Assembly (NCBI GenBank): GCA_016795145.1 | Contig: JAEUII010000173.1 | Coordinates: 1 to 51,241 of the forward strand | DNA length: 51,241 bases | Reading direction: 5' to 3' | DNA from: Planctomycetaceae bacterium | GTDB taxonomy: Bacteria > Planctomycetota > Planctomycetia > Planctomycetales > Planctomycetaceae | In this document: one piece after another, positions 6,917 through 14,895 of the stretch | Numbering within the stretch: the stretch's first letter is position 1 | Layout of the letters: each line of letters opens with the position of its first letter | Made by a program: the position numbers and the translations under genes | The notes under the pieces: model-generated | What the model saw: the letters and a program-made list of their open reading frames with translations, nothing else | Told to the model about the DNA's origin: nothing | The model's database searches: none

Positions 6917-8848
6917 CTACTTCGACTCGCGCTTTCGGCGGTTCTGCTGGTCGCGGTCCCAGAGTTCTTTGAAGTAGTCGGTCGCGTGTTTGTTTAGAGT
7001 CCGGTATTCCTCGACAGTGCGAGTTGTGGCCTGGAAGTAGCAGATGCCCATTTCGTCGCTGGAGAAGTCGCCCCAGTAGACGGTCTTCGGTGGTGAGTTT
7101 GGGTTCAGCGGATTGTCTGCGGAGTTATCAAACCAGCAGTCCAGTTCGATGCGAGTTCCCTTCGGCAGCTCCAGCGGTGACTCATACACGTATTTGTCCT
7201 GCCAGTAGAAGTCCCATTTCCGGATCCAGATCAGAGGAATGATCGTTCCATCAGGGCAGAACGCCTGGGCTCGGATTTCCCGACCGAGCACATGCATGTG
7301 AGGAGTCACATCAAAGATCACCGTGTCGACCGGAAGCGTGTATTCCGCTTTGTGATGATGTCGCGTCTCACCGGGCGGGATCCTGAGGTCAACGTTTGCC
7401 ACCATGATTTCTGTGACCGGATGAGTCGCAGATTCCGGTGCCAAGTACAGACCGATTCGAGAACGATCGCGGACTGTTCGGCCGATGGGGTGATAGTGAA
7501 TCTGCACGATCAGGTCGGCGTTCTTTTCAATCGGTCGTCCCATGGAAAATGGCAGCGGCTGTGGCTGACCACCAGGTCCCCACCCACCAAGTGAACCGGT
7601 GACTGCGAACCCAGGGCTTCCCATCCTCGCATAACCTGGCTGAGGATCTTCGGCATCGAGCTTTCGACCCTGGCCCGATGTGTCGTAATACATGATGCTG
7701 TGATGTACGACTTCCGGAGCGCCGGGGCGGAACTCCACTGCGTTCACCAGTCGATTCTGTGTTAGGCCCGTTGGCAAAACGAAGTGCTGGTAAATGTCCG
7801 GACCATCCGCCGGAACTTCGAAGTCTTCCGGCATCTCGACGATCAAGTCCGGTTCACCGAGCTGCCATCCATCAACGAACTTCGGAGGCGAAGGCAGATC
7901 TTCTGTGTTGCCAACAGCTCGATTCGACTTCAGCCACTCCAGAAGGATCGTGCGATCACGATCATCAAGCCGGTGTTCGTTGCGAAACGACGCAAAGCCA
8001 GGCTCGGGCTTCCATGGCGGCATGAGTCCTCGTTCGACGACGACGGCGATCTGATCGGCATGCTTCCGCACATCTGCCAGATTCATCAGCGGAAACGGAG
8101 CGACTTCGCCGGAGCGATGGCACCGACTGCAGTGTTCAAAGATCACCGGAGCCACATCGCGGTTGAAGGTCCAGTGTGACGAACTTGCAGCTTGATCTGC
8201 GGCGCTGGATCGAGAGGTAGAGCGTGATGAATCGACACGTGCCTTGAGACCCCGTTCGATCACGCAGCCGACGGGTTCGGTGAAGCGCGTTTCCGGAGTT
8301 TGACGGTCTCGAAGTTGCGCGAGAACGTCTTCAAGATCGTGGTGCAGGGGCTGTTCGCGCCGCTGGCCGAGATCCACAAACCGATCATCAATGCGGCCCG
8401 AGTAAACAACCGTGCCATCAACCTGGACAATCACTTGAGGAGTCTGTGTGGCGTTGAGCGATTCTGTGAGTTGATTGTCCCGGTCATATTGGACCGGAAA
8501 GCGGAGCTCGAACTTTTCCTGCAGTCCGTTTGCTTCTTCCGGTGTCGCCATTGATCCCGGAACGATGGCAACGAACGAGTCTGCGGTCAGTTGAAACTCG
8601 TTGACGATGCGCTTCAGTTCGGGGATCGAAGCATTGCTGATCGGGCAGTGTGGAGACAGGACCGCGAAGACGACAACACCCTGTTCGGACGGGTTCCAGT
8701 TCACCTGACGATTCAAGCCGATCGTCAATGGCAGCATCTGACGACCGAGAGGCAGTGTCAGAGCCATCGCTGAGAATACCAGCACCAGCCCTGTGATGAT
8801 CGCAAGGCGTCGCTCTGAACGAAAAAACTGGCCGCGGAAGATTGACAT
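6917..8848 (-). CDS. Thioredoxin-fold / cytochrome c / PHM-like copper monooxygenase fusion
   Basis: A membrane-anchored redox protein of 643 residues. The start at 8848 is supported by AGGAGGT 7 nt upstream; the longer frame to 8908 lacks this. Domains in order: one membrane segment (about 14-36); a thioredoxin/peroxiredoxin-like domain (about 45-175) with SPHCPIS around Cys68; a Ser-rich linker; a haem c motif CSRCH (about 240-244); and a C-terminal region resembling copper type II ascorbate-dependent monooxygenases (about 330-635). Candidate copper ligands are in VVHHSIMYY, IHYHPIG, PHMHVLG and the Met of DEMGICYF. The likely site is the periplasmic face of the membrane. Similar fusions occur in planctomycetes and related phyla; the substrate is unknown. 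It stands alone, convergent with the GxxExxY gene. Confidence 0.85.
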   Translation of the reverse strand: MSIFRGQFFRSERRLAIITGLVLVFSAMALTLPLGRQMLPLTIGLNRQVNWNPSEQGVVVFAVLSPHCPISNASIPELKRIVNEFQLTADSFVAIVPGSMATPEEANGLQEKFELRFPVQYDRDNQLTESLNATQTPQVIVQVDGTVVYSGRIDDRFVDLGQRREQPLHHDLEDVLAQLRDRQTPETRFTEPVGCVIERGLKARVDSSRSTSRSSAADQAASSSHWTFNRDVAPVIFEHCSRCHRSGEVAPFPLMNLADVRKHADQIAVVVERGLMPPWKPEPGFASFRNEHRLDDRDRTILLEWLKSNRAVGNTEDLPSPPKFVDGWQLGEPDLIVEMPEDFEVPADGPDIYQHFVLPTGLTQNRLVNAVEFRPGAPEVVHHSIMYYDTSGQGRKLDAEDPQPGYARMGSPGFAVTGSLGGWGPGGQPQPLPFSMGRPIEKNADLIVQIHYHPIGRTVRDRSRIGLYLAPESATHPVTEIMVANVDLRIPPGETRHHHKAEYTLPVDTVIFDVTPHMHVLGREIRAQAFCPDGTIIPLIWIRKWDFYWQDKYVYESPLELPKGTRIELDCWFDNSADNPLNPNSPPKTVYWGDFSSDEMGICYFQATTRTVEEYRTLNKHATDYFKELWDRDQQNRRKRESK

Positions 8849-9291
8849 GCCTGGAACCTCCTGTTCATCATGATCCTGTCCGTGGATCGAAGGCGAAGTG
8901 TAGTTCAACGCTGCAGCCAGCGTCTATGCGGGTCGGCTGCATCAGTTCATCAAGGCGAGTATTCGTGTAGCGGCCTTCGGGTAGCACGTACGAAGTGCGT
9001 GTGCCGCAGGCGCCGGAAGCCGGAGAGTGCACGTCGCAGAACAAACGCAGCCGCAATGAGAGCAGCGGTCGGACAGGAAATGAGTGACAAAAAATCATGG
9101 CGAGCGGGGCGACGTCAGTCCCCTGATTGCGTTCTACCCTTTGCGATTCTTCCACTCCTTTCCTCTCTGGCGAGCGGAATGCGCCAGCTTCCCTGTATGC
9201 GATTCATATTCCCGCACAGTTCAGTTAACCACTAATGAACACTAATCAACGCTAATCAAACACGGTCACTCCCGTCATTTGGGGGGTTACA

Positions 9292-9380
9292 CCGTCATTC
9301 CCGCGAAGGCGGGAACGCCGGGAACCCAGCAACGCTCGTTGGAAACCGCGGATGAACGCAAATCAACGCAGATAACGCAA
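9292..9380. repeat. REP arm joined to AACCGCGGATGAACGC arm
   Basis: A single, slightly altered REP-like arm (GTCATTCCCGCGAAGGCGGG, followed by GGGAACCCAGCAACGC) is joined within 30 bp to an arm of the 10-11-nt word family (AACCGCGGATGAACGCAAAT, about 9344-9380). The same order of parts recurs at 41877-41949, so the two families travel together at two places in the window. Confidence 0.7.
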
Positions 9381-9408
9381 ACGTAGTTCCATCTATTGGA
9401 CAGAGATA

Positions 9409-9537
9409 GCCACGAAAGAGCACAAAAGGACGCGAAAGGAAAAGCGATTTCGTTCGACTGTCACTCTGACGACCTTGTGCTTTTTCGCCTCTGAGCTTCT
9501 GCGCCTTCTTTTGTGTCCTTTCGTGTTCTTTTGCGGC
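9409..9537. repeat. Hairpin element with CACAAAAGGA-type arms
   Basis: The left arm (9409-9441) begins GCCACGAAAGAGCACAAAAG. The right arm (9504-9537) is its approximate reverse complement, ending in CCTTTCGTGTTCTTTTGC. The arms consist of degenerate 9-10-nt words, as in the AACCGCAGATGAACGC family, but with a different word. The centre is about 60 nt with no coding signal. Confidence 0.7.
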
Positions 9538-10278
9538 GATTGCCGACGGCGGAAATGATCACCGCAAGTGGCTCAGGTCCAGCGTCGGCTGTCTGAGTTC
9601 GATGACGGTGCATGCGACTGCCAGGGGACATGATCGAGCGATCAGTATCAGTTCGTTGAGGCGGGTGTTTGCGTAGTGGATGTTTGTGGGGAAATTGGTT
9701 GGGGTTGCGTGTGGGTTTTCCAAAGGTGCAAAGTTGGATGGCTGCACCCGTGTTCTTGCGATGCTGCGGTCGCGCAGGAAACCAGAGCGGTGATTCAATG
9801 GGGTTTGCTGTCGCCGCTTCGCGGCTCATTGGCTTTCAATCACGCTGTCCTCGGGCTCACGCCGGCTCACGCCCGAGGCTATATGCTGGCGCTACTTCGC
9901 AGCTCAATGCATTGTTCAATGAGCTTTGGTTCTTCGTTTCTGGTTGTTCGTTTCTCGTCTGAGTTCGTTGTTGATGGCGGATGCGATGCCACGTCGAAAG
10001 GGCGTGATCGAGCGGTCAGTATCCGTTCGTCGAGGCGAGTTTTGGAGGAATCTGGCTCCTGGGATCAGGGTCCTAAGCTAGCCTACGAACCGCGGCTTCA
10101 GATGGGGCAAGCCCGTCTGGGAGCTTTAGATTCGCTCTGTCGCGATCTAGCTGCAAACCGGGCGCTCCAGTCGGACGAGCCGACTGGGGGCGAGAGAAGC
10201 GGGCCGTTCCGCCCCTGCGCGGGAATGACGATGCAACCGATGTAACCCGCTCTGTTGAATTGACAATCCTCTAAGAGA

Positions 10279-10398
10279 CTAACTCAGCAGCATCGTGAGG
10301 TCTTTGGCTGTCAAAAAGCGGATCAGGCTGGCATCCGCAGAGATCACGGCGTCGGCCAGACTTCGCTTCACTTTTTGCAGTTCAAGGATTCGCTCATG
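10279..10398 (-). pseudogene. Remnant of an SNF2-family helicase C-terminus
   Basis: Minus-strand codons from 10398 down to the stop TAG at 10279-10281 encode 39 residues starting HERILELQKVKRSLAD and ending LTAKDLTMLLS. This matches the usual end of SNF2/RapA-type helicases, where an E-R-I-L-x-L-Q-x-x-K-R-x-L-A-D helix is followed by L-T-x-x-D-L-x-x-L-L at the extreme C-terminus. Upstream codons (LPVLNLGF) do not look like helicase and no other helicase motif is nearby, so only the tail survives. It lies at the edge of the repeat island, consistent with deletion or rearrangement. The assignment rests on my reading of a short conserved tail. Confidence 0.6.
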
Positions 10399-10507
10399 GA
10401 AACCCAGGTTCAGGACGGGAAGTGTGATTGCCAACAACGATGAACGCAAGGCAGCCTGAGATTTCCGGATCCGAAGAGTCCATGAAATCTCAGTGGCCCC
10501 TCAAGTC

Positions 10508-10981
10508 TTACAGCTCAGAGCACTCAAGGAAGAATGTCGTCCGAACAGAACTTCCGGTTGTGTAGAACGTGTGCTGGCCCTGTGACTTGCCAGCCTTGTT
10601 TCCTTTGCCAAGAGTAACGGCTGTAGAAACGTCGACGGAATTGAAAACGCTGATGTCGGCAAACCAGTCGATATCGATTGTGCTGTCGCCGTCGACCGTG
10701 TTCATCGAAGCATCCATGAACTTGAATCGAGTTCTTGTGGAGAAGTCGTCGGAGAAGAATGCTCCGTCGGTCAGGAGAAACTCCTTCAGATAGTATTCCG
10801 TGCCAACGACCGTACCAGACTGGTTACGAGTTTCGGCAATGACTGTCAGTACACAATAGACAAGCTTCTCATCGTTTTGAGATGCTGCATTTGCCGTTCC
10901 TGGCAGAACAATGCCTGTGATAATGGCGGTACAGGCAAGGAACAGACCTTTGAGGATGGTAGATCGAAGATTTCGCGACAC
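10508..10981 (-). CDS. Small secreted protein of unknown function
   Basis: A 157-residue protein. I place the start at GTG 10981 because AGGAG lies 8 nt upstream and translation then opens with a classical signal peptide (SRNLRSTILKGLFLACTAII, ending at PGTANAA, about residue 32); the frame is open further upstream to 11080 without coding character. The mature part is Thr/Asp/Ser-rich, with a probable beta-strand pattern (YCVLTVIAETRNQSG, TRFKFMDASMN, STIDIDWFADISV), and ends in SVRTTFFLECSEL. Two cysteines in the mature part could form a disulfide. I do not recognise a family. It lies downstream of the hybrid kinase gene on the same strand, 325 bp away, too far to assume an operon. Confidence 0.7.
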   Translation of the reverse strand: MSRNLRSTILKGLFLACTAIITGIVLPGTANAASQNDEKLVYCVLTVIAETRNQSGTVVGTEYYLKEFLLTDGAFFSDDFSTRTRFKFMDASMNTVDGDSTIDIDWFADISVFNSVDVSTAVTLGKGNKAGKSQGQHTFYTTGSSVRTTFFLECSEL

Positions 10982-11306
10982 GTGAGAAACTCCTGTGGAC
11001 AAACGACAGTTGGGAAAGGGAACAAAACCCGATGCCACAGGAAGCCCAATTGCTGTCTGGCGTCCGCCAGAAAGTTTCACAGAATCTTTGCGAAGTCGTC
11101 ATGCCGCGTGTCTTCCGGGATGTTCATCAGAGTCACGGCAGATGGTCTCTGTCGGGCTGGTCATTAGGAAGGCCGCTTAGACGGGCAGGCGTTTTCACAA
11201 CGGAGGTGAGTGCTTCGTCAAGCTTTGATTGCGGGTCGTGGAACTTGCGCGAGGTGCTGCGACGGAGGGATCTTTAGCAAGATCCACTACAGCAAGATCC
11301 ACACAC
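10982..11306. other. Intergenic region, no gene seen
   Basis: This 325-bp stretch separates two minus-strand genes. It contains the ribosome-binding site of the small secreted protein (CAGGAG, minus strand, just right of 10981) and a short direct repeat, AGCAAGATCCAC, at about 11276 and 11291. The open frames here do not look like genes. No terminator with a clear T-tract was found. Confidence 0.5.
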
Positions 11307-12794
11307 TCAATGCGAGGATGTGGTCTGCAGCTGTGGCGTTGACCCGAGATACTGATCGAGCTCGGAGAACAGCTGGCGCACGTTGAGCGGCTTGGCAAGA
11401 AAACCGTCCATACCGGCTTCTTTGCAGCGTTCGCGATCTTCCGCCATAGAATTTGCGGTCAGGGCAATGATCGGAATTGGCGCGCCGGAGCGAGATGTTC
11501 GCTTCTGTTCGCGAAGTTTGCGAGCCGCATCGTAGCCATCCAGAATCGGCATCTGACAGTCCATCAGAATAACGTCCAGCTGCACGGAATCGGCCAGCGA
11601 AAGAGCTTCTGCTCCGTTCCCCGCAATCACAACTTCGAACCCACGGCGCTGGAGAATATTCACCATGAGTTTCTGGTTCACGACGTTATCGTCGACGACC
11701 ATGATTCTTGGAGTCCCTTCGATCACTGGTGCAGCTGGCATGGTCGTGGTGGGGGCATTCACAGGAGCCTCCGGGCGTCGACTTGGAGACGGATCAACGA
11801 TCGTACATGGGACGGTCAGAGTAAACGTGCTGCCTTTACCTGGCTCACTGGTTACCTGGAGTTCGCCGGACAGCAGATTGGTCAGCTTCTGAGATACTGC
11901 AAGGCCAAGACCCGATCCACCATGGCAGCGCGTCCTCGATCCATCGGCCTGAACGAACGGCTCAAAGATTGTCGCGAGACAGTCTTCCGGAATTCCAATG
12001 CCGGTATCGATGACTCGAAAAGCCACCTGAGCCAGATTGCCTTCCCGGCATGTCGCGTCGACTTCAATGCGGACCTCGCCGCTCTCCGTGAACTTGACGG
12101 CGTTGCTGACCAGATTCAACAGCACCTGACGAATTCGAGTTGCATCGGATTCAATGATTCGCGGGACGCGATCGGAGATTTCAATGGAGACACGGTTGTT
12201 TCGCTGTTTTGCACGAGCATCGCAGTCGGCAACAACGCTTTCAGCAATTTCACACGGTTCAAACGAACAGGGATAGAGCTGCACATATCCGGCGTCGATT
12301 GCTGCAAACTCGAGCACGTCATTCAGGATCTGCAGAAGAGACTCACCCGCTCTGACAAGCAGCTGAAGATTCTCCCGCTGATTATCTTCAAGCGGACAGT
12401 CGAGCATGACGCGTGAAAGGCCGAGAATGCCATTCATCGGCGTTCGAACTTCATGGCTCATGTTTGCCAGGAATGTACTTCGGGCTCGCTCTGCTGCATC
12501 CGCTCGGCGATTGGCTTCTTCCAGTTGCTTCTCCAGCGTGTCTTTTTCTGACTGACGACGTTTCGATTCTCTGAGCCGCAGAATTGTGGCGGCGACATTC
12601 CACGCGACGGACAAGCACAACAGTACGATCAGCGTCATCGGAACCCACGTTGCGATGGTGGTTGTTGAAGCGAAGATTTGAAGTTGGCCAGGGTGCATGT
12701 CGAGTTCCGGTATTGCGGCAAAATGCCCACAGCTGTTGACCGTGTGAAACTGTTGGTCATGACGAGCCCCCAGGGCGTCCTGATTTGGCGACAT
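11307..12794 (-). CDS. Hybrid sensor histidine kinase/response regulator
   Basis: Domains in order on 495 residues: one membrane helix (about 53-71, MTLIVLLCLSVAWNVAATIL); a short coiled coil (about 75-105); HisKA with phospho-acceptor His114 in NMSHEVRTPMNG; HATPase with N-box LNLVSNAVKF, DTGIGIPEDC and GSGLGLAVSQKL; and a C-terminal receiver with VVDDNVVNQKLM, the phospho-acceptor Asp in ILMDCQMP and a Lys in GFLAKPLN. It therefore passes phosphate from His114 to its own receiver and needs a separate Hpt or regulator, none of which is adjacent. There is no large sensory domain, so it may sense through the membrane helix or a partner. A start at the internal ATG at 12698 (residue 33) would remove a featureless N-terminus; neither start has a good ribosome-binding site. 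Confidence 0.9.
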   Translation of the reverse strand: MSPNQDALGARHDQQFHTVNSCGHFAAIPELDMHPGQLQIFASTTTIATWVPMTLIVLLCLSVAWNVAATILRLRESKRRQSEKDTLEKQLEEANRRADAAERARSTFLANMSHEVRTPMNGILGLSRVMLDCPLEDNQRENLQLLVRAGESLLQILNDVLEFAAIDAGYVQLYPCSFEPCEIAESVVADCDARAKQRNNRVSIEISDRVPRIIESDATRIRQVLLNLVSNAVKFTESGEVRIEVDATCREGNLAQVAFRVIDTGIGIPEDCLATIFEPFVQADGSRTRCHGGSGLGLAVSQKLTNLLSGELQVTSEPGKGSTFTLTVPCTIVDPSPSRRPEAPVNAPTTTMPAAPVIEGTPRIMVVDDNVVNQKLMVNILQRRGFEVVIAGNGAEALSLADSVQLDVILMDCQMPILDGYDAARKLREQKRTSRSGAPIPIIALTANSMAEDRERCKEAGMDGFLAKPLNVRQLFSELDQYLGSTPQLQTTSSH

Positions 12795-12930
12795 CCGCAG
12801 AAATACCGGTGGGGGAATCCCGAAAGGCGACCTCTCTCCTTTTCGCGTCTGGCCCCTCTGATAACGACCGAGAAATTTCTTTCAAAAAGGCTGTAACAGA
12901 TTCTGGCAGTCTCCGCTTCGATCTTCAGAC

Positions 12931-12948
12931 GAGTCACACGAGTGACTC
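12931..12948. promoter_or_regulatory. Perfect 7-bp inverted repeat upstream of secreted protein gene
   Basis: GAGTCAC-ACGA-GTGACTC lies 49 bp before the ATG at 12998. It is a perfect palindrome with a 4-nt centre and may be an operator or a 5'-leader hairpin. It lies in the divergent gap between the hybrid kinase and the Pro/Gly-rich protein gene, so it could serve either. No T-tract follows, so it is not a terminator. Confidence 0.45.
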
Positions 12949-12997
12949 AAACGAATGAACGAAGAGTGAATAAACCCACAAAAACGGGAGAAATGTC

Positions 12998-14128
12998 ATG
13001 AATATTCAATGGAAGAAACTGATCGTCGCCGCTGTCCTGGTCGCTGTTGGTGCGATGAATTCAGCAAACGCTGTTGCGGACAAGGGGCGTGGTGGAAATC
13101 GTCAGCTCGGAAGTGGCGGCAGTTCTCAGGGACAGCGTCAGGTCGCTCAGAAATTGTCCGGTCAGGGCAACTTCGGATCCGCGCAGGGTACCAAGGTCGG
13201 GAACACGCTTTCGCTGCCGTCTAATACTCTGAGCAATCAGTTGGGTGGACAGTCAGCAGGACGGACTCGCAACCTGCCTTTCCAGAACATTGCGGGCAAG
13301 AAGCCGATTCTCGCGGGAACACCAATCTCCGTGAATCCGATTCCGACTCCGTTCAAGCCGCCCATTACGAAGCCTGGCATTCCACTGAATCCACTGCCTG
13401 GTCCTGGGTTCCCGATCAAGCCAATCAAGCCGACCAAGCCACCGATTGTCATCAATCCAGGCGGACCGCTGAATCCATTTCCAATGCCACCGATCAAGCC
13501 ACTGCCACCGATTAACCCAAATCCAAACCCGATTCCTCCGACCCCACCAATCAATCCTAATCCTCCAGGCGGCGGACATGGTGGTGGACATGGGCATGGC
13601 AACGGACATGGATGCAACTGGCATCACCACTGGAATCACTGGGTCGGATGTATCAATGTGTACTTCCCATGTCCACGAGTGATTCAGCCTTGTCCGCTTC
13701 CCTGTGTTGGTCAGACCGTGATCGTCACGCCTGTCGTCACGGACACACTGGTCACTCGACTTGGCATCGATCTGGCTGTCCGAGAAGTGAAGGTTCTGAG
13801 TCTCGGAAACGCGACGGAAGGCACGTTGTACCGAGTACTGATCACCAACAACGGATCGATGGACATGACGGGTGAAGCACGGATTGCATTGTTCGCGGTC
13901 GGAGATGCTCAGCCTGACGCTTCAACTCCGCAGGTGCTTGGAACGTTCAACGGACTGAAGGCTGGGGAAACAGCCATCGTGGATGTTCGGATGCCTGTTG
14001 CCGGGAACGCTCTGCCAAACCTGCTGGTTGCGGTTGAGATTCCTGAAGGAGTGCAGGACCTGAACGAAGCAAACAATGTGGCGATCGGAGAAGTCGCGAA
14101 GTTGCCAGTCGAAGTGGCTGCGAACTGA
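12998..14128 (+). CDS. Secreted Pro/Gly-rich protein with C-terminal CARDB-like domain
   Basis: A 376-residue exported protein. The start is supported by GGGAG 7 nt upstream. The N-terminus is a signal peptide (about residues 1-26, ending NSANA). It is followed by a Gln/Gly/Ser-rich stretch (about 28-95), then a long Pro-rich segment (about 105-190) built on repeats such as KPPI, NPLPGPGFP and PPINPNP, then a Gly/His-rich patch (GGGHGGGHGHGNGHG), then a Cys-containing segment, and a C-terminal beta-sandwich-like domain (about 255-365) with RVLITNNGSM and EGVQDLNEANN, resembling CARDB adhesion domains. It is likely a cell-surface or wall-associated protein; the His-rich patch could bind metal. 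It is monocistronic, with a strong terminator 35 bp after the stop. Confidence 0.82.
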   Translation: MNIQWKKLIVAAVLVAVGAMNSANAVADKGRGGNRQLGSGGSSQGQRQVAQKLSGQGNFGSAQGTKVGNTLSLPSNTLSNQLGGQSAGRTRNLPFQNIAGKKPILAGTPISVNPIPTPFKPPITKPGIPLNPLPGPGFPIKPIKPTKPPIVINPGGPLNPFPMPPIKPLPPINPNPNPIPPTPPINPNPPGGGHGGGHGHGNGHGCNWHHHWNHWVGCINVYFPCPRVIQPCPLPCVGQTVIVTPVVTDTLVTRLGIDLAVREVKVLSLGNATEGTLYRVLITNNGSMDMTGEARIALFAVGDAQPDASTPQVLGTFNGLKAGETAIVDVRMPVAGNALPNLLVAVEIPEGVQDLNEANNVAIGEVAKLPVEVAAN

Positions 14129-14163
14129 GTGACGGTGAGAAGCGAGCGGTCGTTCTGGTCGAG

Positions 14164-14194
14164 ACCCGGTTGATCTCAGTCAACCGGGTTTTTT
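14164..14194 (+). terminator. Rho-independent terminator
   Basis: The stem ACCCGGTTGA (14164-14173) with TCAACCGGGT (14180-14189) is a perfect 10 bp with a 6-nt loop, followed by a T-tract (14189-14194). It ends the transcript of the Pro/Gly-rich secreted protein and lies between that gene and the convergent sigma-factor gene. Confidence 0.92.
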
Positions 14195-14222
14195 CATGCG
14201 CTGTGATCGGTGACTGACGGGC

Positions 14223-14816
14223 TCAATCGATACTCATCAGTCGTTCCTGCAGGAGCGCGATGGTGCGAGTCAGCAGGACTCGAATGGCTCCGTCGGATTT
14301 CTGAAGCTGTTCGGCGATGTCCCGAGTCGCCAGGCCTTCGACATAACGCAGTCGAATCGCGGTGCGTTGTTCGTCAGACAGCTCCTGAAGTGCCAGCTGC
14401 AGTCGAAGTTCTTTCTGATTCTTTGAGAACGCTGCACTGGGTGATGTGATGCTGGCAACCAGCAGGTCGAGGAAGCCGTTGCCTTCCTGGGACGAGGCCT
14501 GACCGCTGAGCGGAACTTCCCTGCCGATGGCCCGCTTTTTTGCCTCGACATGAAAGCGATGAGCATCAATGATGCGCTGTTCGGCCATCTGACACAGCAG
14601 CCGAAACGGATCACGTCCGGAGACCTGAAAGTGCTCGAGTCCCGCGACGGCCGAAAGAGCCATCTCCTGAAACAAATCGTCTGGTTCAACCTTGCCCTTC
14701 AGGGCCGGGCCCAGGCTTCGCTCAATCCACGAAAGCAGCTGTGGTCGAAGTGAATCGATGAATCGGCTGAGTTCTTCGGGCGTCGAGATTTTCACGGGCG
14801 ATGCAGGGCTCGTCAT
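14223..14816 (-). CDS. ECF-type RNA polymerase sigma factor
   Basis: A 197-residue sigma-70-family factor of the short planctomycete ECF type. Region 2 is seen at about residues 25-95 (PDDLFQEMALSAVAGLEHF, FRLLCQMAEQRIIDAHR). Region 4 is at about 140-193 (QELSDEQRTAIRLRYVEGLA, ATRDIAEQLQKSDGAIRVLL). A linker of about 40 residues joins them. An AAGG lies about 10 nt before the ATG. The gene is divergent from the membrane kinase gene at 14896, with 79 bp between the starts, which must hold both promoters. No classical anti-sigma gene is adjacent; the kinase is the natural candidate regulator. Confidence 0.9.
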   Translation of the reverse strand: MTSPASPVKISTPEELSRFIDSLRPQLLSWIERSLGPALKGKVEPDDLFQEMALSAVAGLEHFQVSGRDPFRLLCQMAEQRIIDAHRFHVEAKKRAIGREVPLSGQASSQEGNGFLDLLVASITSPSAAFSKNQKELRLQLALQELSDEQRTAIRLRYVEGLATRDIAEQLQKSDGAIRVLLTRTIALLQERLMSID

Positions 14817-14895
14817 CGGTTTGTTGCCTTTCAGGTCGCACTGTATAAAGTGGCCTCTTCGTTCGCATGGCTAAGTTCCGGGAAAATTCACGTCC

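Larger units (their letters stand above)
8849..10278. other. Gene-poor repeat island
   Basis: About 1.4 kb without a convincing gene. Items seen: a 35-40-bp motif three times (8938-8974, 9630-9672, 10003-10040), sharing CAGTTCRTYRAGGCG-like sequence; a hairpin-prone copy of GAGCGGAATGCGCCAGCTTC (about 9173) that recurs degenerately at 22357; a CACTAATGAA-type word repeat (9226-9261); a REP-like arm (9292-9320) leading into AACCGCGGATGAACGC (9344); an inverted pair of CACAAAAGGA-type arms (9409-9537); GCTCACGCCGGCTCACGCCC (about 9856); and a decayed REP arm (10214-10233). Open frames here, up to 189 codons, only read through repeats. Confidence 0.75.

Noticed and set aside
9461..9829. 122-codon minus-strand frame in the repeat island
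   Set aside because: Its C-terminal half is translated from the right arm of the 9409-9537 element and has no signal of a real protein.
9676..10245. 189-codon open frame in the repeat island
   Set aside because: The frame runs through several dispersed repeats (including GGCTCACGCC and a REP arm) with no domain or ribosome-binding site; repeat-generated frames of this kind are common.
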